A stretch of DNA of 35,891 bases from Paracoccaceae bacterium (GCA_020446815.1 JAGRDY010000022.1:1-35891), one strand, 5' to 3'. Positions 24,085-31,961 are shown, counted from the stretch's first letter. Program-made: numbers and translations. The notes: a model not told the origin generated them from the letters alone.

Positions 24085-24708
24085 ATGACCCGATATTTCA
24101 TCGCCGCCGCCGTCATCGCCCTCGGCGCAAGCGCCGCCGCGGCGCAGGACGGCACCATGAGCTTTTTCATCACCAGCCAGAACCCCGGCCAGGGCGGCAA
24201 TTTTGGCGGCCTCGCGGGCGCCGACGCGCATTGCGCCGCGCTGGCCGAAGCCGTGGGCGCGGGCGGCAGGACGTGGCACGCCTATCTCTCCTCATCCGCC
24301 GAAAACGCCCGCGACCGCATCGGCCCGGGCCCGTGGACGAACGCCAGGGGCGAAGTCATCGCCGCCGATGTCGCCACGCTGCACGGCGCCAACAACCTCA
24401 CCAAGGCCACCGCGCTGAACGAAAGGGGCGAGGTCGTCAACGGCCGCGGCGACAGTCCCAACCGGCACGATATCCTCACCGGTTCGCTGGCCGACGGCAC
24501 CCTGGCCGAGGGCATGACCTGCGAGGACTGGACCAGCAGTGGCCCCGACGCCGCCGGCATGGTCGGCCATCACGACCGCATGGGGCTCGACGATTCGGAT
24601 GCCGCGAAATCGTGGAACGCGTCGCATTCCTCGCGCGGCGGATGCGGGCTCGACGCGCTGCGCGGCACCGGCGGCGACGGGCTGCTTTACTGCTTCGCGA
24701 CCCGATAA
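24085..24708 (+). CDS. Secreted lectin-like (C-type-lectin/endostatin-like fold) protein of unknown function
   Basis: A 207-aa protein. A Sec signal peptide (MTRYFIAAAVIALGASAAAA) is probably cut after AAA-Gln21. The mature part has SFFITSQNPGQGGNFGGLAGADAHC, then WHAYLSS, ARDRIGPGPWTNARGEVIA, RHDILTGSLADGT and a C-terminal SWNASHSSRGGCGLDALRGTG. Cysteines at the start of the domain, in TCEDW, RGGCG and LLYCFA could form two disulfides. The pattern resembles a lectin-like family common in Rhodobacteraceae periplasmic proteins; binding partner unknown. The start is supported by AGGAGAC 10 nt upstream. It separates the ccr and ecm genes and is followed directly by a repeat array. Confidence 0.85.
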   Translation: MTRYFIAAAVIALGASAAAAQDGTMSFFITSQNPGQGGNFGGLAGADAHCAALAEAVGAGGRTWHAYLSSSAENARDRIGPGPWTNARGEVIAADVATLHGANNLTKATALNERGEVVNGRGDSPNRHDILTGSLADGTLAEGMTCEDWTSSGPDAAGMVGHHDRMGLDDSDAAKSWNASHSSRGGCGLDALRGTGGDGLLYCFATR

Positions 24709-24712
24709 CCCC

Positions 24713-25104
24713 CTGTCACCCCACGCAAGCGGGGGCCTCCCCTCACAAGGTACCCGCATTCGCGGGCATGACAGCCGCCCAGCACCAACGCCGCGCACCC
24801 CCCCCTGTCACCCCCGCGCAAGCGGGGGCCCCCCTGTCACCCCCGCGCAAGCGGGGGGCCTCCCCCCACAAGATACCCGCATTCGCGGGCATGACAGCCG
24901 CCCAGCACCAACGCCGCGCACCCCCCCCCTGTCACCCCCGCGCAAGCGGGGGCCTCCCCCCACAAGATACCCGCATTCGCGGGCATGACAGCCGCCCAGC
25001 ACCAACGCCGCGCAACCCCCTCTGTCACCCCCGCGCAACCGCCGCCCCTGTCACCCCCGCGCAAGCGGGGGGCCCCCCCTGTCACCCCCGCGCAAGCGGG
25101 GGCC
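24713..25104. repeat. Tandem array of palindromic (REP-like) repeats between the lectin-like gene and ecm
   Basis: Seven modules begin CTGTCACCCC at 24713, 24805, 24834, 24929, 25022, 25048 and 25079. Three are full units of 92-95 bp (from 24713, 24834, 24929). A full unit has a first stem CCCCCGC-GCAA-GCGGGGG, a second stem CCCGC-ATTC-GCGGG, and ends TGACAG, the reverse complement of the opening CTGTCA; a constant CCGCCCAGCACCAACGCCGC joins it to the next. The other four are short first-stem modules of 26-31 bp. Translated, the units give the familiar TPAQAG and IPAFAGMT peptides of dispersed repeats found in many bacterial genomes. No gene is seen in 24709-25196. Spacers are constant, so it is not a CRISPR array. 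Confidence 0.9.
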
Positions 25105-25196
25105 GCTGATCTTTTTGCAGCGCAGCATCTGGACCCGCAAGAATCTTTCGATTACCTATCGCAGTGCAGAATTTTGTTACCAGCTTGCGAGCCTCC

Positions 25197-27167
25197 ATGA
25201 CCGACCGTCCCCAACGCGACCGCCCGTGGCTTTTCCGTACCTATGCCGGCCATTCCACCGCCGCCGCCTCCAATGCGCTCTACCGCGCCAATCTCGCCCG
25301 CGGCCAGACCGGGCTTTCGGTGGCCTTCGACCTGCCCACCCAGACCGGCTATGACAGCGACGACGCCCGCGCCAGAGGCGAGGTCGGCAAGGTCGGCGTG
25401 CCGATCTGTCACCTCGGCGACATGCGCGCCCTGTTCGACGGCATCCCGCTCGAAACGATGAACACCTCGATGACCATCAACGCCACAGCACCCTGGCTGC
25501 TCGCGCTCTATATCGCCGTGGCCGAGGAACAGGGCGCTGACATCGCCGCCCTTCAGGGCACCGTGCAAAACGACATCATCAAGGAATACCTGTCGCGCGG
25601 CACCTATATCTGCCCGCCCCGGCCCAGCCTTGGGATGATCACCGATGTCGCGGCCTACACGGCGGAACACCTGCCGAAATGGAACCCGATGAACGTCTGT
25701 TCCTACCATTTGCAAGAGGCGGGTGCGACGCCGGAACAGGAACTGGCCTTCGCGCTCGCCACCGCGATCGCGGTGCTCGACGACCTCAGGGGCAAGGTCG
25801 CGGCGGATGCCTTCCCCGCCATGGTCGGGCGCATCTCGTTCTTCGTCAACGCGGGCATCCGCTTTGTCACCGAACTGTGCAAGATGCGCGCCTTCACCGA
25901 GCTCTGGGACGAGATCTGCCAGACCCGCTACGGCATCGCCGATGAAAAATTCCGCCGCTTCCGCTACGGGGTGCAGGTCAATTCGCTGGGGCTGACCGAA
26001 CAGCAGCCGGAAAACAACGTCTACCGCATCCTTCTGGAAATGCTCGCCGTCACACTGTCGAAAAACGCCCGCGCGCGGGCCGTCCAGCTTCCCGCCTGGA
26101 ACGAGGCGCTCGGCCTGCCCCGCCCCTGGGATCAGCAATGGTCGCTCCGCATGCAGCAGATCCTCGCCTATGAAACCGACCTGCTGGAATACGGCGATCT
26201 CTTCGACGGCAACCCCGCCATCACCTCCAGGGTGGAGGCGCTGAAACAGGGCGCGCGCGACGAACTTGCCACGCTTGACGGCATGGGCGGCGCCATTGCC
26301 GCCATCGACTACATGAAATCGCGGCTGGTCGACTCGAACACCGAACGCCTCAACCGGATCGAGACCAATGAAACCACAGTCGTCGGCGTCAACAAATGGG
26401 TCGAGGCCGAACCCTCGCCGCTCACCTCGGGCGATGGTGCGATCCTGACGGTCGATCCCGCCGTCGAGGCCGATCAGGTGGCCGCCCTCGCGGCGTGGCG
26501 CGCGGCGCGCGACGGCGCAAGGGTCGATGCGGCGCTCGCGGCGCTGCGCCGCGCCGCGACGGCGGGCGACAACATCATGCCCGCCTCGGTGGCCGCCGCC
26601 AGGGCGGGGGTGACAACCGGCGAATGGGCCGGCGTGATGCGCGCTGTCCACGGCCAGTATCGCGGCCCGACCGGCGTGTCGCCAAACCCCTCGAACCGTA
26701 CCGAGGGGCTCGACGAGATTCGCGCCGCCGTCGATGCCGTCTCTTCCCGGCTCGGGCGGCGGCTGACCTTTCTCATGGGCAAGCCCGGCCTTGACGGCCA
26801 TTCCAACGGCGCCGAACAGATCGCCGCCCGCGCCCGCGACTGCGGCATGAACATCAGCTATGACGGCATCCGCCTGACCCCCGCAGAAATCGTCGCCAAG
26901 GCCGCTGAAACCGGGGCCCATGTCATCGGCCTGTCGATCCTCTCCGGCTCGCATCTGCCGCTCATCGCGGAGATGCGCGAAAGGCTGCGCGGCGCAAACC
27001 TCGGCCATGTCCCCCTCGTCATCGGCGGCATCATCCCCGAAGAGGACGCCGCCCGCCTGCGCGCCATGGGGGTCGCGCGCATCTATACGCCCAAGGATTT
27101 CGAACTGAACCGGATCATGTTCGACATCGTCGCGCTGGTTGATGAAAGACCGGTCGCGGCGCAATAG
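25197..27167 (+). CDS. ecm: Ethylmalonyl-CoA mutase (B12-dependent acyl-CoA mutase)
   Basis: A 656-aa coenzyme B12-dependent mutase. It rearranges (2R)-ethylmalonyl-CoA to (2S)-methylsuccinyl-CoA in the ethylmalonyl-CoA pathway. Family marks are RDRPWLFRTYAGHSTAAASN, TGLSVAFDLPTQTGYDSDD, and in the C-terminal cobalamin domain GKPGLDGHSNGAEQIA with the cobalt ligand His535, then LSILSGSHL and VIGGIIPEEDA. The length (656) and proximity to ccr favour Ecm over methylmalonyl-CoA mutase, whose catalytic chain is usually above 700 residues. ATG 25197 fits homologues better than GTG 25164. There is little ribosome-binding site (GAGCCTCC upstream). Proteobacterial ccr and ecm are often neighbours, here on opposite strands with a gene and repeats between them. 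Confidence 0.94.
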   Translation: MTDRPQRDRPWLFRTYAGHSTAAASNALYRANLARGQTGLSVAFDLPTQTGYDSDDARARGEVGKVGVPICHLGDMRALFDGIPLETMNTSMTINATAPWLLALYIAVAEEQGADIAALQGTVQNDIIKEYLSRGTYICPPRPSLGMITDVAAYTAEHLPKWNPMNVCSYHLQEAGATPEQELAFALATAIAVLDDLRGKVAADAFPAMVGRISFFVNAGIRFVTELCKMRAFTELWDEICQTRYGIADEKFRRFRYGVQVNSLGLTEQQPENNVYRILLEMLAVTLSKNARARAVQLPAWNEALGLPRPWDQQWSLRMQQILAYETDLLEYGDLFDGNPAITSRVEALKQGARDELATLDGMGGAIAAIDYMKSRLVDSNTERLNRIETNETTVVGVNKWVEAEPSPLTSGDGAILTVDPAVEADQVAALAAWRAARDGARVDAALAALRRAATAGDNIMPASVAAARAGVTTGEWAGVMRAVHGQYRGPTGVSPNPSNRTEGLDEIRAAVDAVSSRLGRRLTFLMGKPGLDGHSNGAEQIAARARDCGMNISYDGIRLTPAEIVAKAAETGAHVIGLSILSGSHLPLIAEMRERLRGANLGHVPLVIGGIIPEEDAARLRAMGVARIYTPKDFELNRIMFDIVALVDERPVAAQ

Positions 27168-27183
27168 CCGCCCGACATGTGTC

Positions 27184-27228
27184 GGGACGGATGCCAGACG
27201 GATGCGGGACGGATGCGGGACGCATGCC
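27184..27228. repeat. Four tandem 10-12-bp repeats upstream of deoD
   Basis: GGGACGGATGCC, AGACGGATGC, GGGACGGATGC, GGGACGCATGCC follow one another, 16 bp after the ecm stop. This is probably a simple slippage repeat; each unit is GC-rich with a central GACGGATGC. Confidence 0.6.
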
Positions 27229-27293
27229 ATACGGCGATTTTCGCGTGATTACAGGAACTTGGCCAAAAACTGCACGCCAAGACCCGCGCCCCA

Positions 27294-27322
27294 TTAACCT
27301 TTCGTCAACCCGGCCCTATACT
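27294..27322 (+). promoter_or_regulatory. Candidate promoter of deoD
   Basis: TTAACC (27294-27299), a 17-bp spacer, TATACT (27317-27322). The -10 matches the sigma-70 consensus at 5 of 6 positions and lies 31 bp upstream of the ATG. Confidence 0.5.
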
Positions 27323-27353
27323 CGCCGCGACGCGCGAAAACGAAAGGCCCTGC

Positions 27354-28058
27354 ATGTCCATCCATATCGGCGCCGCGCCCGGCGAGATCGCCCAGACCGT
27401 CCTCATGCCCGGCGATCCCCTGCGCGCCAAATGGGCGGCCGAGACCTTTCTCGACGGGGCCAGATGCATCAATCGGGTGCGCGGGATGCTGGGCTTCACC
27501 GGCACCTGGAAAGGCCATCCGGTAAGCATCCAGGGCTCCGGCATGGGGATGCCGTCGCTGTCGATCTATGCCAATGAGCTGATCCGCGATTATGGGGCCA
27601 AGTGCTTGATCCGTATAGGTTCCGCGGGCGCGATGCAGCCGGAGGTGCAGATCCGCGATGTGGTCATCGCCATGACCGCGACGACGCTTTCAACCCCCTC
27701 CAGCGGGATCTTCCGCGACCTGAATTTCGCCCCTTGCGCCGATTTCGGCCTGCTGGAAAAGGCCGTCGCTGCGGCACGCGAAAAAGGCACGCGGGCCCAT
27801 GTGGGCGGCATCTATTCGTCGGACGTTTTCTACGACGAACGCCCCGACCTGAACGAGACGATGCAGCGCCACGGTGTCTTGGCGGTGGAAATGGAGGCGG
27901 CCGAACTTTACACTCTCGCGGCGCGGCACGGGGTACGGGCGCTGGCGGTGCTGACCATCTCCGATCATCTCCTGTCCCACCAGTCGCTTGCCTCGCAAGA
28001 CCGCGAAACCAGCTTCGGCGAGATGGTCGAAATCGCCCTCTCGGCGGCGTTCGGCTGA
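27354..28058 (+). CDS. deoD: Purine-nucleoside phosphorylase, DeoD type
   Basis: A 234-aa enzyme that phosphorolyses purine nucleosides to free base and (deoxy)ribose 1-phosphate. It is a hexameric type II PNP by sequence: MSIHIGA with His4, [22 protein letters not shown] with Arg43, [13 protein letters not shown], and [13 protein letters not shown] (178-190). The catalytic Asp is at position 204 (TISDHLL), the same number as in the E. coli enzyme. ATG 27354 gives the standard N-terminus. Length is typical. It stands alone between ecm and a dispersed repeat, but the BMP-type importer at 10343-14986 would supply its substrates. Confidence 0.96.
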   Translation: MSIHIGAAPGEIAQTVLMPGDPLRAKWAAETFLDGARCINRVRGMLGFTGTWKGHPVSIQGSGMGMPSLSIYANELIRDYGAKCLIRIGSAGAMQPEVQIRDVVIAMTATTLSTPSSGIFRDLNFAPCADFGLLEKAVAAAREKGTRAHVGGIYSSDVFYDERPDLNETMQRHGVLAVEMEAAELYTLAARHGVRALAVLTISDHLLSHQSLASQDRETSFGEMVEIALSAAFG

Positions 28059-28088
28059 GGCGTGGAAATCTGTCAATCACCCCACGAT

Positions 28089-28186
28089 GCGCTTTGCGAA
28101 ACAGTTGATCCGCCAGGCATCATCAAAAACCCGAAAGCACCATCGGCGTGACCGGGTTCGGGCGATCCAGATTCGTTCCGAAACGC
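28089..28186 (+). repeat. Dispersed intergenic element, copy B (98 bp)
   Basis: Runs from GCGCTTTGC (28089-28097) to CCGAAACGC (28178-28186), imperfect inverted ends. Shared interior: CCAGGCATCATCAAAAACCC, CGAAAGCACCA and CGATCCAGATTCG. It lies 30 bp after the deoD stop and 38 bp beyond the 3' end of the minus-strand gene at 28225, antisense to that gene, like copy A to ccr. Confidence 0.7.
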
Positions 28187-28224
28187 CATAAGAGGCGAGA
28201 TTCAAACAACAAAAGGGTGTGCGG

Positions 28225-28416
28225 TCAGTCGTTCAGGATCGCCTGAAGCCGGTACAGAAGCCCCGGCTGTTTGGCCAGATCGATGGCGTCGAGATGCGCC
28301 CCCCGCCCGGCCGGTCTGGTGCCATGGCAACGGTCCTGGTCGTATCTCGCATAGGAATGCAGATCGAATGCCGCGCTGATATGTGTGACCGTTGTGGTGT
28401 CTTTCGCAAGTCTCAT
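28225..28416 (-). CDS. Small protein of unknown function
   Basis: A 63-aa protein, MRLAKDTTTVTHISAAFDLHSYARYDQDRCHGT at the start. It is supported by a strong ribosome-binding site, GGAGGAG, 7 nt before the ATG, and by an unbiased, charged composition with single Cys30. No domain is recognised; no membrane segment or signal. The upstream reading frame overlaps the start in ATGA (see the next entry), so it could be the second gene of a short transcript or the remnant of a longer gene. The downstream end is followed by repeat element B. Confidence 0.6.
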   Translation of the reverse strand: MRLAKDTTTVTHISAAFDLHSYARYDQDRCHGTRPAGRGAHLDAIDLAKQPGLLYRLQAILND

Positions 28417-28686
28417 CGTCGGTCTCCTCCGGGCGTTTGTCCCATGATCAGACTGTCACCCCATTCAGGCAGGATTTCGCCGATCGCCGTGTCTTTTTGT
28501 GGTACTTTCACGGCACCACCCCAACGGAAGCGGCCAGGCACGAAGGGCGACCGTGTCGGTGTTCAGCCCGAAAACAACCGCTTGCGCCAACAAGAAAGGA
28601 TCTGCCACAATCGTGTTGTCCTGTCTTGATGCAAACCGTTGCCAGAAGATGTATCTTGCCCGGTCGCGCCCCGCGCCTCCATGCAC
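28413..28686 (-). pseudogene. Possible frame-shifted remnant or small coupled reading frame
   Basis: Two frames on the minus strand look protein-like but do not join. Upstream, one frame gives DNTIVADPFLLAQAVVFGLN (about 28620-28561) and continues as TDTVALRAWPLPLGW. Downstream, another gives KVPQKDTAIGEILPEWGDSL and runs from a GTG at 28511 to a TGA overlapping the next gene's start in ATGA (28416-28413). A single-base shift near 28520 would join them into one frame. No family is recognised, and chance is possible in GC-rich DNA. The 375-bp stretch 28417-28791 otherwise contains only the palindrome at 28744. Confidence 0.25.
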
Positions 28687-28743
28687 CGGCCGGCAGCAAG
28701 GCCCAGGGCGCGCGGGCTCGGCAGCCGCCCGTCACCGGGCTGG

Positions 28744-28762
28744 CCGGGGGTTTCACCCCCGG
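28744..28762. repeat. Palindrome CCGGGGG-TTTCA-CCCCCGG
   Basis: A 7-bp perfect stem with a 5-nt loop, followed by ACCCCCAGAGTATTGTTGC. Similar GC-palindromes followed by an AGAGTATT-type tail occur widely between genes in Rhodobacteraceae (recalled). It lies 30 bp beyond the stop of the DUF1989 gene, so it may terminate that transcript, though no T-run follows on the minus strand. Confidence 0.5.
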
Positions 28763-28791
28763 ACCCCCAGAGTATTGTTGCAAAGAAGAAA

Positions 28792-29658
28792 TCAAGGTCC
28801 GTGATGGCGGTTGTAGGCATTTTCGGGCGGGCTCTGCCAGCCCTTCAAGGCATCGCGCGCCGGACGGAGGATTTCGACATGCAGCGGGTAACAGGCGGCG
28901 GTGTCGCTGGAGTGTTCGGCCGAGCAATCGCCGCCAGGGCAGGCGCTGAGCGCCCCCAGAAGGTCGATCTCGGCCAGAAATTCGAGATAGTCGCCCGGGC
29001 GGACCGGGCTCGCCTTCATGAAATACTGGCCGGTATCGCGCAAGAAACCGGTACACATGAAGACGTTGAGCACATCATGGACATGAGGTTCGGCGGCGCG
29101 CAGCGAAAGGCCGGTTTCGCCGCTGAGCGCGCGGGTCAGGTTGGAATGGCAGCAGTGATGGTACTGGCCACCGTCGCTGAGCAGGGCATGGGTATAAGGG
29201 TCGCAGCGGGTGCCGATCACATCGTGAACCGAGCCGCCAAAGGCATCGAACCCGTACCAGTCGAGCGTATCATGGGTGATCGTGGCCATCGGGCGCAGAT
29301 GCGGAAAGGACGACCACATCCGGTCTGCGGTGCTCAGATGAGTGCCATGCAGGGCGCGGGTCTTTCCGGAATAGAACCTTTCGCCAAGATCGTTGGCGTT
29401 CCAGAGATTGAGATCGCCCACCTGAGGCCCGTCGACGGCGCGAATGCGGAAGAAATGCCCGGCGCGAACGTGGAAGGTGGCCGCGTGGCGCGGGGCGACG
29501 ACGACCGTGGCGACAGGCGTCAGGCTGGCGCGGGCGGCGCGGTAGAGCGCCATATCGGGGGCGGGCAGGGTTTCGGGCGGATAGCAGACGACGGGTTCGA
29601 CGGATTGGCGGGCGCGCGCGTCCGCCGGCGGGGGCGTTTCGGGGTGCGTAGATTTCAT
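28792..29658 (-). CDS. DUF1989 (urea carboxylase-associated type) protein
   Basis: A 288-aa protein. The conserved core runs from about 60: GHFFRIRAVDGPQVGDLNLW (67-86), SVHDVIGTRCDPYTHALL (143-160, Cys152), GGQYHHCCHSNL (163-174), and GDYLEFLAEIDLLGALSACP (222-241), with more Cys at 240 and 245. The Cys/His clusters suggest a metal site. Relatives accompany urea carboxylase, and some are subunits of carboxyguanidine deiminase; here no carboxylase gene is near, so its own reaction is open. ATG 29658 has AAGGAG upstream (gaaggagcaacg). It diverges from the secreted protein gene over 194 bp. Confidence 0.88.
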   Translation of the reverse strand: MKSTHPETPPPADARARQSVEPVVCYPPETLPAPDMALYRAARASLTPVATVVVAPRHAATFHVRAGHFFRIRAVDGPQVGDLNLWNANDLGERFYSGKTRALHGTHLSTADRMWSSFPHLRPMATITHDTLDWYGFDAFGGSVHDVIGTRCDPYTHALLSDGGQYHHCCHSNLTRALSGETGLSLRAAEPHVHDVLNVFMCTGFLRDTGQYFMKASPVRPGDYLEFLAEIDLLGALSACPGGDCSAEHSSDTAACYPLHVEILRPARDALKGWQSPPENAYNRHHGP

Positions 29659-29852
29659 CGTTGCTCCTTCGGGCCAGGCGCATCCTTGCCTGACCGGGAG
29701 GCGCCGTCAATCCGGGATGCGGGCAGGCGGTGGCGGCGCTGCCCTGGATTGCCGGCAGCGGGACGGTTTGCACATCGCCTCCGCGCAAAGCGGGTTATGC
29801 GTCAAGGATGGCATGTTATAAGCTTTGACACCATACAGGTCAGGAAGAGCCG

Positions 29853-30569
29853 ATGATCAGGATGCTTTGCGTGTTGGGGTTGGCTGTCGCGGGTCACGCT
29901 GCGCTTGCCCGGAGCGATGATGATTTCGCCCGGGCGCGCGCCGAAATCGAGGTGTCTGCCGCCGCGTTTTGCCGGACCCGGCCGATTTCGGCCGCATCGG
30001 GCAAAGTGCGTTTGACGGACGAGGCCAATGCAGAATTGTCCAGCCTTCTCAAGGTTCTGGAAGGTTACGGATTCGATGCCTCAGACACCTATGAGCAGGA
30101 CGACAGCCCGGCGCGTTCGGCGCTCGCCCTGGCGATCGCGCAGCAAGCGGGTTGCGAGGATGCCGTGTTCGCCAGCCTGGCGGCGAACATCTTCGGGCCG
30201 CAAGCGGGGAGCGCCAAAAGCGGGGCAGGCAGCCCGACCGATGCGCTTATCGATCAGGCCCAGGGGTACTGGCACAGCGCGCGTTGCCGTTATGGCTTCG
30301 TGATCGAAGGCGCTATCGGTCGAGCGACACTGAGCAACGCACCGCGCGTCTATGCCCCCGGAGATACGATGCTGCTGATTGACGACATCCGCGAAGACGT
30401 CCTTGGGGGCAGGCAGATCTTTACCGACGGCACATGGTACACGGTGCAGATTTCCCGGCAGGGTCCGAATGTGCTTCATCTCGAAGGGGGCGGATTCAAA
30501 TGGGACATGTACCGGTACCGGCCCGACCCGGACGGTAGCCAGAAGGTCGCGCCCCCTTGCGCCAAGTGA
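29853..30569 (+). CDS. Secreted protein of unknown function
   Basis: A 238-aa protein. The N-terminal signal peptide (MIRMLCVLGLAVAGHAALA) is probably cut after ALA-Arg20. The N-terminal third is helical and contains Cys39; Cys100 is in QQAGCEDAVFASLAANIFG. A second, strand-rich part starts at YWHSARCRYGFVIEGAIG and ends FKWDMYRYRPDPDG. The four Cys (39, 100, about 144, 236) could form disulfides. No family recognised. AGGAAGAG lies 6 nt before the ATG. Downstream lies repeat element C. Confidence 0.75.
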   Translation: MIRMLCVLGLAVAGHAALARSDDDFARARAEIEVSAAAFCRTRPISAASGKVRLTDEANAELSSLLKVLEGYGFDASDTYEQDDSPARSALALAIAQQAGCEDAVFASLAANIFGPQAGSAKSGAGSPTDALIDQAQGYWHSARCRYGFVIEGAIGRATLSNAPRVYAPGDTMLLIDDIREDVLGGRQIFTDGTWYTVQISRQGPNVLHLEGGGFKWDMYRYRPDPDGSQKVAPPCAK

Positions 30570-30601
30570 GCGGGCCGGATCGCGCGGTCGCGAAGACACA
30601 T

Positions 30602-30711
30602 GAGTTTTCGGCAAAGCCATGAATCGGCGAGGCCCTGCCGTGTAAAGCACGCGCCTTCGATGCTCTCGCGCTTCTGGCGATGCCTGGTGGGTGAGGCATT
30701 TCCCGGAACGC
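30602..30711 (-). repeat. Dispersed intergenic element, copy C (110 bp, diverged)
   Basis: Read on the minus strand it gives, in order, the same blocks as copies A and B: GCGTTCCGGGAAATG, CCAGGCATCGCCAGAAG, CGCGAGAGCAT, then GATTCATGGCTTTGCCGAAAAC. It is about 12 bp longer than A and B around the middle. It starts 32 bp after the stop of the secreted-protein gene and is antisense to it. Confidence 0.65.
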
Positions 30712-30717
30712 ATGAAA

Positions 30718-30737
30718 CCCCGCCGGTTTCAGCGGGG
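30718..30737 (-). terminator. Terminator of the ribosomal-protein operon after rplP
   Basis: On the minus strand CCCCGC-TGAAACCG-GCGGGG, followed by TTTCATG. The stem is 6 bp, and the T-run is short. It lies 85 bp beyond the rplP stop. It touches repeat element C on its far side. Confidence 0.6.
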
Positions 30738-30822
30738 CATTATTAGATATTCGGGTAACGGCCCTGCGGATCAGAAGGCCATTCGCTCTGCCGCATCGGG
30801 GGGCGAGTGCGGGCGCGCGGCC

Positions 30823-31236
30823 TTACCAGTCTTCGCGCGCCACGACCCGTGTCGCCACCGAAAGCTTCATAGCGCCAAGGCGGAGCGCTTCGCGGGCGGT
30901 TGTCTCGTTCACACCGTCGATTTCGAACATGATCCGGCCCGGCTTGACCTTGGCGGCCCAGAAATCAACAGAGCCCTTGCCCTTGCCCATCCGCACTTCG
31001 GTAGGTTTGGAAGTGACCGGGGTATCGGGGAAAATCCGGATCCAGACTCTACCCTGACGCTTCATGTGGCGGGTGATCGCGCGGCGGGCCGCTTCGATCT
31101 GGCGCGCTGTCACACGTTCCGGCTCGACCGCCTTGAGGCCAAAGCCGCCAAAGTTCAGTTCGAAGCCGCCCTTGGCTTCGCCGTGAATGCGGCCCTTGAA
31201 CTGTTTGCGGAACTTCGTCCGTTTGGGTTGCAGCAT
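30823..31236 (-). CDS. rplP: 50S ribosomal protein L16
   Basis: A 137-aa protein of normal length for L16, with [38 protein letters not shown]-type central stretch and [18 protein letters not shown]. It binds 23S rRNA near the A-site tRNA. It is 17 bp downstream of rpsC. It is the last gene of the cluster here: rpmC, rpsQ and rplN do not follow; a terminator and an opposite-strand gene do. Confidence 0.97.
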   Translation of the reverse strand: MLQPKRTKFRKQFKGRIHGEAKGGFELNFGGFGLKAVEPERVTARQIEAARRAITRHMKRQGRVWIRIFPDTPVTSKPTEVRMGKGKGSVDFWAAKVKPGRIMFEIDGVNETTAREALRLGAMKLSVATRVVAREDW

Positions 31237-31253
31237 CTGTTCTACTCCTTGAC

Positions 31254-31961
31254 CTAGGCGCCGCGGCGCGGGCCGCGCGGCGCGGGGCCTTCCTGGGCTT
31301 CGCTGTGACGGCGGTCATGGGCCTGCGGGTCGTGTTCCATGATCTCGCCCTTGAAGATCCAGACCTTGATGCCGATGATCCCATAAGGCGTCATGGCCTC
31401 GGCCAACGCATAGTCGATATCGGCGCGCAGCGTGTGCAGCGGTACCCGGCCTTCGCGGTACCATTCCGTGCGGGCGATTTCAGCACCGCCAAGGCGGCCG
31501 GAAACATTGACGCGGATACCCAGCGACCCCATGCGGATCGCGTTTTGCACCGACCGTTTCATGGCGCGGCGGAAAGAGACGCGGCGTTCCAGTTGCTGGG
31601 CAATCGATTCCGCCACCAGCATAGCGTCGAGTTCCGGCTTGCGAACCTCGACGATGTTGAGATGCAGATCGGATGCGGTGAACTGCGTCAGTTTCTTGCG
31701 CAGGGTCTCGATATCGGCGCCTTTCTTGCCGATGATCACACCCGGCCGCGCGCTGTGTACCGTAACCCGGCACTTTTTGTGCGGACGCTCGATGACGACC
31801 TTGGAAACACCGGCCTGCTTGCATTCCTTGTGAATGAATTCCCGCATTTTCAGGTCTTCAAGCAGCAGATTGCCGTAATCCTTGCTGTCGGCATACCAGC
31901 GGCTGTCCCAGGTACGGTTGACCTGGAGGCGCATGCCAATCGGATTGACCTTTTGTCCCAT
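31254..31961 (-). CDS. rpsC: 30S ribosomal protein S3
   Basis: A 235-aa S3. It begins [20 protein letters not shown] and contains the KH-domain loop [18 protein letters not shown] and [22 protein letters not shown]-like end. The last 25 residues are a basic tail ([20 protein letters not shown]). The start overlaps the rplV stop by one base (TAATG). S3 forms part of the mRNA entry helicase of the 30S subunit. Confidence 0.98.
   Translation of the reverse strand: MGQKVNPIGMRLQVNRTWDSRWYADSKDYGNLLLEDLKMREFIHKECKQAGVSKVVIERPHKKCRVTVHSARPGVIIGKKGADIETLRKKLTQFTASDLHLNIVEVRKPELDAMLVAESIAQQLERRVSFRRAMKRSVQNAIRMGSLGIRVNVSGRLGGAEIARTEWYREGRVPLHTLRADIDYALAEAMTPYGIIGIKVWIFKGEIMEHDPQAHDRRHSEAQEGPAPRGPRRGA

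Noticed and set aside
24713-25104. CRISPR-like repeat array
   Set aside because: Repeats are regularly spaced, but the intervals between them are constant sequence, not unique spacers; there are no cas genes.
25197-27167. Methylmalonyl-CoA mutase
   Set aside because: The chain is shorter than usual catalytic subunits of that enzyme, and it lies beside ccr; Ecm is the better name, though a phylogeny would decide.
25152-27230. 692-codon minus-strand frame
   Set aside because: Opposite ecm, whose cobalamin-domain and barrel motifs are unmistakable.
30570-30822. rpmC hidden after rplP
   Set aside because: No L29-like frame on the minus strand; the interval holds a repeat element and a terminator.
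30691-31257. 188-codon plus-strand frame across rplP
   Set aside because: Antisense shadow of rplP.
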